From Clostridiaceae bacterium (GTDB lineage: Bacteria; Bacillota; Clostridia; Oscillospirales; Butyricicoccaceae), in assembly GCA_018383195.1 (NCBI GenBank), contig JAGZOP010000067.1, positions 1-9,158 on the forward strand: a stretch of 9,158 nt of DNA, in the 5' to 3' direction. Of this stretch, positions 5,402 to 9,158 are shown in pieces. Each line of letters begins with the position of its first letter. Positions within the stretch are counted from its first letter, which is position 1. Below the pieces are notes generated by a model. The model was not told the DNA's origin. It was given only the letters and a program-made list of their open reading frames with translations, and did not search any database. Made by a program: the position numbers and the translations under genes.

Positions 5402-6568
5402 TCAGCCGCCGAATACCTTAATCATAAAGCCGGCCGCAACCGCGGAACCGATGACGCCCGCAACGTTCGGACCCATGGCGTGCATCAGCAGGAAGTTTGC
5501 AGGGTTCGCCTTCTGCCCTTCCACCTGAGAAACGCGCGCCGCCATCGGGACAGCCGAAACGCCCGCCGAGCCGATCAGCGGATTGATCTTGCCGCCCGAA
5601 ACCTTGTACATCACCTTGCCGAACACCAAACCGCCCAACGTGGACAGCATGAACGCCAGCAGGCCGAGCAGAATAATCTTAATCGTTTCCATGGTCAGGA
5701 AGTGGTCGGCAGTTGCCTTACAGCCGACCGCAACGCCAAGGAAAATGGTCACGATATTGCACAGCGCGTTCTGCACAGTATCCGAAAGGCGATCGGTCAC
5801 GCCGCACTCGCGGAACAGGTTGCCGAGCATCAGCATACCAATCAGCGGTGCAGTGTCTGGCAGCAGCAGGATGACAAAGACTGCAACCGCGATCGGGAAT
5901 ACAATCTTTTCGGTCTTGGAAACCACGCGCAGCTGCTCCATCTTGACCTCGCGCTCCTTCTGCGTGGTCATCAGACGCATCAGCGGCGGCTGGATAAGCG
6001 GAATGAGCGCCATATAGGAATATGCTGCAATCGCAATCGCGGGCAGATATTCAGGCGCGAGTTTTGAGGCAGTCAGGATGGCGGTCGGACCGTCCGCGCC
6101 GCCGATGACGCCGATTGCAGCCGCAACCGCTTCCGGGAAGCCGAGCGCGAGCGCGAGCAGGAACGCCGAGAAAATGCCGAACTGTGCCGCCGCACCGAGC
6201 AGCAGGGACGATGGACGCGCAATCAGCGGTCCAAAGTCGGTCATTGCACCAATGCCCATAAAGATAATGGACGGATAAATCGCATGCTGGACACCCTGAT
6301 AAATCACCCACAGGAAACCCGGGCTTTTGGTCGCGCCGTCTACCACGGTCGGCTCCATAAGCATGCCGGTCAGCGGGAAGTTTGCCAGCAGCACGCCAAA
6401 TGCAATCGGAACCAAGAGCAGCGGTTCAAATTTCTTACCAATGCCGAGATACAGCAGCAGGCAGGCAACCAGAATCATAATAAGGTTGCGCGGGTCGTCA
6501 GCAAACGCTGCGAATCCCGATTCCGCAAGAATCTTTTGCAGCGTGCCGATGAAGGAGAAATCACTCAT
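5402..6568 (-). CDS. oadB: Na+-translocating decarboxylase, beta subunit (membrane Na+ pump)
   Basis: The 388-residue integral membrane protein is the beta subunit of the biotin-dependent Na+-transporting decarboxylases (OadB/MmdB/GcdB). It decarboxylates carboxybiotin and couples this to Na+ export. It has the family's many hydrophobic segments and its best-conserved blocks: GVIGGADGPTAI with D159 (the counterpart of the essential membrane aspartate, D203 in the Klebsiella protein), NPLIGSAGVSAVPMAAR (329-345) and NFLLMHAMGPNVAGVIGSA (358-376). Length is close to the shorter members (about 375). The start at 6568 is preceded by AGGGGG (6576-6581). A longer open frame to 6670 would overlap the carrier gene and adds a basic, non-homologous leader. 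It is the last gene of the four-gene operon, 13 bases after the biotin carrier stop, and is followed by a strong terminator. Substrate specificity lies in the alpha subunit. Confidence 0.95.
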   Translation of the reverse strand: MSDFSFIGTLQKILAESGFAAFADDPRNLIMILVACLLLYLGIGKKFEPLLLVPIAFGVLLANFPLTGMLMEPTVVDGATKSPGFLWVIYQGVQHAIYPSIIFMGIGAMTDFGPLIARPSSLLLGAAAQFGIFSAFLLALALGFPEAVAAAIGVIGGADGPTAILTASKLAPEYLPAIAIAAYSYMALIPLIQPPLMRLMTTQKEREVKMEQLRVVSKTEKIVFPIAVAVFVILLLPDTAPLIGMLMLGNLFRECGVTDRLSDTVQNALCNIVTIFLGVAVGCKATADHFLTMETIKIILLGLLAFMLSTLGGLVFGKVMYKVSGGKINPLIGSAGVSAVPMAARVSQVEGQKANPANFLLMHAMGPNVAGVIGSAVAAGFMIKVFGG

Positions 6569-6570
6569 GT

Positions 6571-6581
6571 CGCTTCCCCCT
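6571..6581 (-). promoter_or_regulatory. Ribosome-binding region of the beta subunit, complementary to the candidate small RNA
   Basis: On the minus strand this reads AGGGGGAAGCG, ending two bases before the ATG at 6568. The same 11 bases appear in complement (CGCTTCCCCCT) at 5227-5237 in the candidate RNA. The C-rich loop TTCCCCC at 5207-5213 also complements its GGGGGAA. It decides the beta-subunit start. Confidence 0.6.
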
Positions 6582-6965
6582 TTAAGCCAGCGTGCACAGG
6601 GTTGCACCGGTCTCCACCGCCGCGCCCTTGCTCGTGCATACTGCGGTAACCGTGCCATCCTTAGGCGCAAAAATCTCGTTCTCCATCTTCATTGCTTCCA
6701 GGATAAAGAGAACGTCGCCCTTCTTCACCGCCTGCCCATTCGAGCAGCGCACATCCAGAATGGTGCCCGGCATAGGCGATGCCACCGGCTCGCCTGCGCC
6801 CGCAGGCGCTGCGGCAGGCGCAGCTGCCGGTGCAGCGGACGGAGCCGCCGTAGGTGCCGGAGCCGGTGCAGGTGCGGATGCCTCTCCCGCGTACACCGCG
6901 GTTGCCTGTCCCTTTTCAACTTCTACTTCGTATTTTTTCCCATTCAGTGTCACAATATATTTCAT
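6582..6965 (-). CDS. Biotin carboxyl carrier subunit of the decarboxylase
   Basis: The 127-residue protein has three parts: an N-terminal MKYIVTLNGKKYEVEV strand segment typical of decarboxylase carrier subunits, a flexible Ala/Pro linker (about 30-58), and a C-terminal biotinyl domain with the attachment site EAMKMEN, biotinylated on K93 by biotin ligase. The lipoyl/biotinyl fold is complete, from VASPMPGTIL (61-70) to the C-terminal VETGATLCTLA. It shuttles the carboxyl group from the alpha to the beta subunit. In Klebsiella oxaloacetate decarboxylase this domain is fused to the C-terminus of the alpha subunit. Here it is a separate gene, as in methylmalonyl-CoA and glutaconyl-CoA decarboxylases. 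The ATG at 6965 is preceded by AGGGGG (6975-6980) nine bases upstream. It lies 18 bases after the gamma-like gene. Confidence 0.93.
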   Translation of the reverse strand: MKYIVTLNGKKYEVEVEKGQATAVYAGEASAPAPAPAPTAAPSAAPAAAPAAAPAGAGEPVASPMPGTILDVRCSNGQAVKKGDVLFILEAMKMENEIFAPKDGTVTAVCTSKGAAVETGATLCTLA

Positions 6966-6983
6966 GTTCTGTTTCCCCCTGCA

Positions 6984-7307
6984 TTAAATCGCCTTGATGG
7001 TTTTGAAGATCAGCTCGGAAAGCGGGATACCGGTCTCATGGCTGACAATCGCCATGATGCAGGCCGCCGTTTTTTCATCCACATCGATGAGCGCCACATC
7101 GCCCGAAACAGCGGTGACCGCAGGCGCGGCAGCGGGTGCGGGTTTCTGCTCACTGGTTGCAACGCGCTCACGCACAGGCTTTTTTTGTACCGACTGAACC
7201 ACCTTAGAAATAATCGGAATCATGAAGCAGAGCACCGCCAGCATAATGAATACAATCACGATACCGGACAGTGCTACGAGGAAAGCGCCAGCTGAAAGAT
7301 TGCCCAT
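6984..7307 (-). CDS. oadG: OadG-family small membrane subunit of the decarboxylase
   Basis: The 107-residue protein has one N-terminal transmembrane helix (about 8-34), a Pro/Ala-rich hinge (about 44-66) and a short cytoplasmic tail, AACIMAIVSHETGIPLSELIFKTIKAI-like (81-107, written here only in outline: SHETG, LSEL, FKTIKAI). This layout and the conserved tail match the OadG/MmdD-type gamma or delta subunits, which hold the alpha subunit to the membrane pump and, in OadG, help bind Zn2+. The ribosome site GAGGAGG (7317-7323) lies inside the 3' end of the alpha gene, and the ATG at 7307 follows the alpha stop after one base, so translation is coupled. Family assignment is strong by context. 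The exact type (gamma or delta) is not certain. Confidence 0.87.
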   Translation of the reverse strand: MGNLSAGAFLVALSGIVIVFIMLAVLCFMIPIISKVVQSVQKKPVRERVATSEQKPAPAAAPAVTAVSGDVALIDVDEKTAACIMAIVSHETGIPLSELIFKTIKAI

Positions 7308-7308
7308 C

Positions 7309-8688
7309 TTACTTTACCTCCTCGATGGTATACTTGGCGACCAGCGCCTTTTTCAGTTCACGCGCCTCAAAAAACTGCTCCGCCTGCTGCGGGAAACAGA
7401 TATAAGAGAGCACATCCAGATCAGACTGTGCACGGTCGCCCAAGATTTCTTTCGCTTTCGAGAATTCCGGCTCGATGCTCTCGGCATAGCGGCCTGTAAT
7501 GGGCTGTTCCTCCCCGAGCACCTTTTTCATCAGTTCCGGGTCAATCGGTCCCGGCGCCTTGCCGTACTCGCCCTTAATGTAGGACTTGATTTCCTTGCCG
7601 ATATTCTTATAGCGTTCACCGACGAGCACGTTGACGGTTGCCTGCACACCGACCATCTGGGAAAGCGGGGTGACAAGCGGCGGATAACCGAGGTCTGCAC
7701 GCACACGCGGTGTTTCCTCAAGCACCTCGTCAAGGCGGTCAATCGCGCCTTGCGCCTTGAGCTGCGCCATCAGGTTGGACAGCATGCCGCCCGGAATCTG
7801 ATACACAAGCGCATCTGCACGCACCGACAGCACCGTCGGGTCAAACGTGCCGTTTTCGATGAACTTATGCTGCTCCGGCAGGAAGTAATCGTTGATCTTT
7901 TTCAGCGTCTTGGACTGCACGCCGCAGTCATATCCCATCTGGCTCAGGGTATATACCATGGTTTCGGTTGCCGGCTGGCTGGTGCCGCCTGCGAAAGACG
8001 AAATTGCACAGTCAATGCCTGCTGCACCCGCCTCCGCAGCCTTGAGGTAGGTCATGAAACCCAGACCGGTGGTCTGATGCGTGTGCACATAAATGGGGAG
8101 CTTAATCTCCTTCTTGAGTGCAGTAACAAGGTCAAAGCACTCCTTGGGGCTCATGATGCCCGCCATATCCTTGATGCACAGGCTCTGGCAGCCCATCTCC
8201 TCGATGCGTTTTCCAAGTCCCACATACATTTCGAGGTTGTGGATCGGGGACAGGGTATAGCAGATGGTGCCCTGCGCATGACCGCCCGCCTTGAGGCATT
8301 CATCCACCGCAGTCTCAATGTTGCGCAGATCATTCAGCGCATCGAAAATACGGATGATGTCCATGCCGTTTTCAATGGATGCGCGCACAAACCGGCGCAC
8401 CATATCGTCAGAATAGTGGTGGTAGCCGAGCAGATTCTGACCGCGCAGCAGCATTTGCAGCTTGGTATTCTTCATGTGTTTTTTGATCGTGCGCAGGCGC
8501 TCCCACGGGTCCTCTGCCAGATACCGCAGGCAGGAGTCAAAAGTTGCGCCCCCCCAGCACTCGATCGAATGGTAACCAGCCTGATCGATGGTATCCAAAA
8601 TGCCGGCGAAATCCTCCATCGGCAGACGAGTTGCCATCAGCGACTGATTCGCATCGCGCAGGATGGTTTCCGTAATATGAATTTTCAT
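7309..8688 (-). CDS. oadA: Oxaloacetate decarboxylase alpha subunit (PYC/OADA carboxyltransferase)
   Basis: The 459-residue TIM-barrel carboxyltransferase transfers CO2 from oxaloacetate to biotin. Visible are TETILRDANQSLMAT with metal ligand D12 and Q15 (the RDANQS signature of the PYC_OADA family), LRGQNLLGY (81-89), FDALND (115-120), the active-site lysine K173 in CIKDMAG (carbamylated in relatives), and the metal-binding HTH pair H202 and H204 in VHTHQTTG. It ends near residue 459 with no biotinyl domain; the separate carrier gene supplies that. Pyruvate carboxylase subunit B has the same domain, but no biotin carboxylase gene is present and the Na+ pump subunits are linked, favouring oxaloacetate decarboxylase. 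The ATG at 8688 has an AAGGGA site about 11 bases upstream, a rather long gap. It is the first gene of the operon. Confidence 0.95.
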   Translation of the reverse strand: MKIHITETILRDANQSLMATRLPMEDFAGILDTIDQAGYHSIECWGGATFDSCLRYLAEDPWERLRTIKKHMKNTKLQMLLRGQNLLGYHHYSDDMVRRFVRASIENGMDIIRIFDALNDLRNIETAVDECLKAGGHAQGTICYTLSPIHNLEMYVGLGKRIEEMGCQSLCIKDMAGIMSPKECFDLVTALKKEIKLPIYVHTHQTTGLGFMTYLKAAEAGAAGIDCAISSFAGGTSQPATETMVYTLSQMGYDCGVQSKTLKKINDYFLPEQHKFIENGTFDPTVLSVRADALVYQIPGGMLSNLMAQLKAQGAIDRLDEVLEETPRVRADLGYPPLVTPLSQMVGVQATVNVLVGERYKNIGKEIKSYIKGEYGKAPGPIDPELMKKVLGEEQPITGRYAESIEPEFSKAKEILGDRAQSDLDVLSYICFPQQAEQFFEARELKKALVAKYTIEEVK

Positions 8689-8758
8689 AGCTGTTCACGT
8701 CCCTTTTACAGCGTCAAATTTTAACAAGTGGTCATGATCCTATAATCAAACCAAACTA

Positions 8759-8773
8759 ATGTTATCATAACAT
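8759..8773 (-). promoter_or_regulatory. Probable decarboxylase-operon promoter overlapped by a palindrome
   Basis: On the minus strand an extended -10 (TGT-TATGAT, hexamer 8764-8769) has only a poor -35 (TTCCAA with a 17-base spacer). The -10 lies inside the palindrome ATGTTATCATAACAT, seven-base arms about a central C. A regulator bound there would block initiation, so repression or an activator compensating for the weak -35 is plausible. A second, weaker -10 (TATAGG) lies nearer the gene, so the promoter is not certain. Confidence 0.45.
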
Positions 8774-8956
8774 AATCATGCGCAAATTGGAAATAAGAAA
8801 ACATCTTTTTTTTATGATTTCTTTACAACTTTCTTGCGAAAAATTAAAAAAGTGTCTCCAGAATCGATACCGTTTTTCAAGAATCCCCCACACTTTCAAT
8901 ATTCGACCTCTTTTTTTCATTCTCCTTCTGTCCGATATGTACATGGTATCCCGATG
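8774..8956. other. AT-rich intergenic stretch without recognised features
   Basis: Part of the 340-base gene-free interval between the alpha subunit start and the tRNA. It is A/T-rich with T and A runs. Short open frames here have no ribosome site or family resemblance. An inverted repeat AAAGTGT (8849-8855) and ACACTTT (8890-8896) has a loop of over 30 bases and is not convincing. Confidence 0.4.
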
Positions 8957-8985
8957 TTGACATTTTACGCCGAATGCGCTATCAT
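8957..8985 (+). promoter_or_regulatory. Consensus promoter upstream of the tRNA
   Basis: A perfect -35 TTGACA (8957-8962), 17-base spacer, and -10 TATCAT (8980-8985). Transcription should start near 8992, about 40 bases before the tRNA at 9031. It is the best sigma-A promoter in the window, as expected for stable RNA genes. Confidence 0.85.
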
Positions 8986-9030
8986 AAAAAACAGCTTTTT
9001 AGAGCATCTTTTCAAACAAATCTCCTATCT

Positions 9031-9070
9031 GCCCCCGTAGCTCAGTTGTATAGAGCGACCGCCTCCTAAG
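9031..9070 (+). pseudogene. Broken 5' half of tRNA-Arg(CCU)
   Basis: The 5' half is normal in outline: acceptor strand GCCCCCG (9031-9037), TA, D-stem GCTC (9040-9043) and GAGC (9053-9056), anticodon 5' stem ACCGC (9058-9062), and loop CTCCTAA (9063-9069) with anticodon CCT at 9065-9067, reading AGG (Arg). It then fails. After G9070 the 3' stem should be CGGT-like, but GTTATG follows, and no T-arm or acceptor 3' strand appears before the next tRNA starts at 9133. The D-loop reads AGTTGTATA; the conserved second G (G19) has become T. The fragment is therefore non-functional although a strong promoter precedes it. Confidence 0.72.
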
Positions 9071-9132
9071 GTTATGCTCTACCGGCCGCCTTACGATGAA
9101 AAGTGATTGTTACCATTTTTAATTGAATAGAT
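9071..9132. other. Unrecognised 62-base spacer between tRNA half and next tRNA
   Basis: This sequence replaces the 3' half of the tRNA-Arg. GCTCTA (9076-9081) is the inverted complement of TAGAGC (9051-9056) in the D-arm, and CCTTA (9089-9093) of TAAGG (9067-9071), so the junction can fold on itself. It is too short for a group I intron. I see no coding or RNA family in it. Confidence 0.35.
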
Positions 9133-9158
9133 GTCTCTGTAGCTCAGCAGGATAGAGC
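9133..9158 (+). tRNA. 5' end of a tRNA gene, cut by the window edge
   Basis: GTCTCTG (acceptor 5' strand, 9133-9139), TA, D-stem GCTC (9142-9145), D-loop AGCAGGATA with the GG pair intact, and D-stem GAGC (9155-9158). The anticodon lies beyond the window, so the amino acid cannot be assigned, though Arg isoacceptors often begin like this. It shares the D-arm frame with the broken tRNA before it. Confidence 0.72.

Noticed and set aside
6781..6905. GC-rich repeats in the carrier gene as a DNA repeat element
   Set aside because: They encode the Ala/Pro linker of the biotin carrier, a normal low-complexity hinge.
6327..7295. 322-codon plus-strand open frame across three operon genes
   Set aside because: It is antisense to the beta, carrier and gamma genes; its Arg/Cys-rich composition comes from the Ala/Pro linker read backwards.
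7222..8724. 500-codon open frame on the plus strand
   Set aside because: It is antisense to the alpha subunit, whose family motifs are complete. It has no ribosome site or family resemblance and arises from the codon bias of the real gene.
8778..9040. Small plus-strand open frames before the tRNA
   Set aside because: They lack ribosome sites, overlap the consensus tRNA promoter, and show no family signal.
9063..9132. Group I intron in the tRNA anticodon loop
   Set aside because: Only 62 bases separate the break from the next tRNA, far too few for an intron, and no 3' half follows.

Overview
The window looks like chromosomal DNA of an anaerobic Gram-positive bacterium, most probably a Clostridia (Oscillospirales-like) gut or fermentative organism. 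This is inferred from AGGAGG-type ribosome sites, sigma-A type promoters, short U-tract terminators, a biotin-dependent sodium-pumping decarboxylase operon, copper-amine-oxidase-N repeats on a secreted protein, and a CPCC cysteine-rich protein. No genus can be fixed from the sequence alone.

Layout. (1) 1-266: a relic of the last ~45 codons of an ABC-F ribosome-protection ATPase on the + strand, with no upstream gene body. (2) 232-1118, minus strand: a two-gene unit encoding a two-helix membrane protein with a C-terminal zinc ribbon and a polytopic membrane protein, from a good promoter at 1164-1192. (3) 1310-3558, plus strand: a probable operon of a PLP aminotransferase, exodeoxyribonuclease III and a CPCC-family cysteine-rich protein, ended by a bidirectional terminator at 3557-3596. 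(4) 3598-4944, minus strand: an exported protein with two copper-amine-oxidase N-like repeats and an unrecognised C-terminal half. (5) 4945-5400: a gene-free interval with divergent promoters and a C/U-rich, structured stretch ending in a terminator, which I read as a candidate small RNA. (6) 5402-8688, minus strand: a four-gene operon for a Na+-translocating, biotin-dependent decarboxylase (alpha carboxyltransferase, small gamma-type membrane subunit, separate biotin carrier, beta membrane pump). (7) 8689-9158: the operon promoter region, a textbook promoter at 8957-8985, a broken 5' half of tRNA-Arg(CCU), and the start of a second tRNA cut by the window edge.

How the genes work together. 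The decarboxylase operon is a self-contained metabolic module. The alpha subunit moves CO2 from oxaloacetate (most likely) to biotin on the carrier, and the beta subunit releases it while exporting Na+. The gamma-like subunit anchors the complex. The plus-strand operon mixes amino-acid metabolism and base-excision DNA repair with no obvious shared pathway.

The most interesting item is the candidate C/U-rich RNA at about 5119-5340. It carries repeated CCC motifs, one in the apical loop of a 16-bp hairpin, and an 11-nt segment exactly complementary to the ribosome-binding region of the neighbouring beta-subunit gene. The second is the interrupted tRNA-Arg, which may mark an old integration or deletion site.
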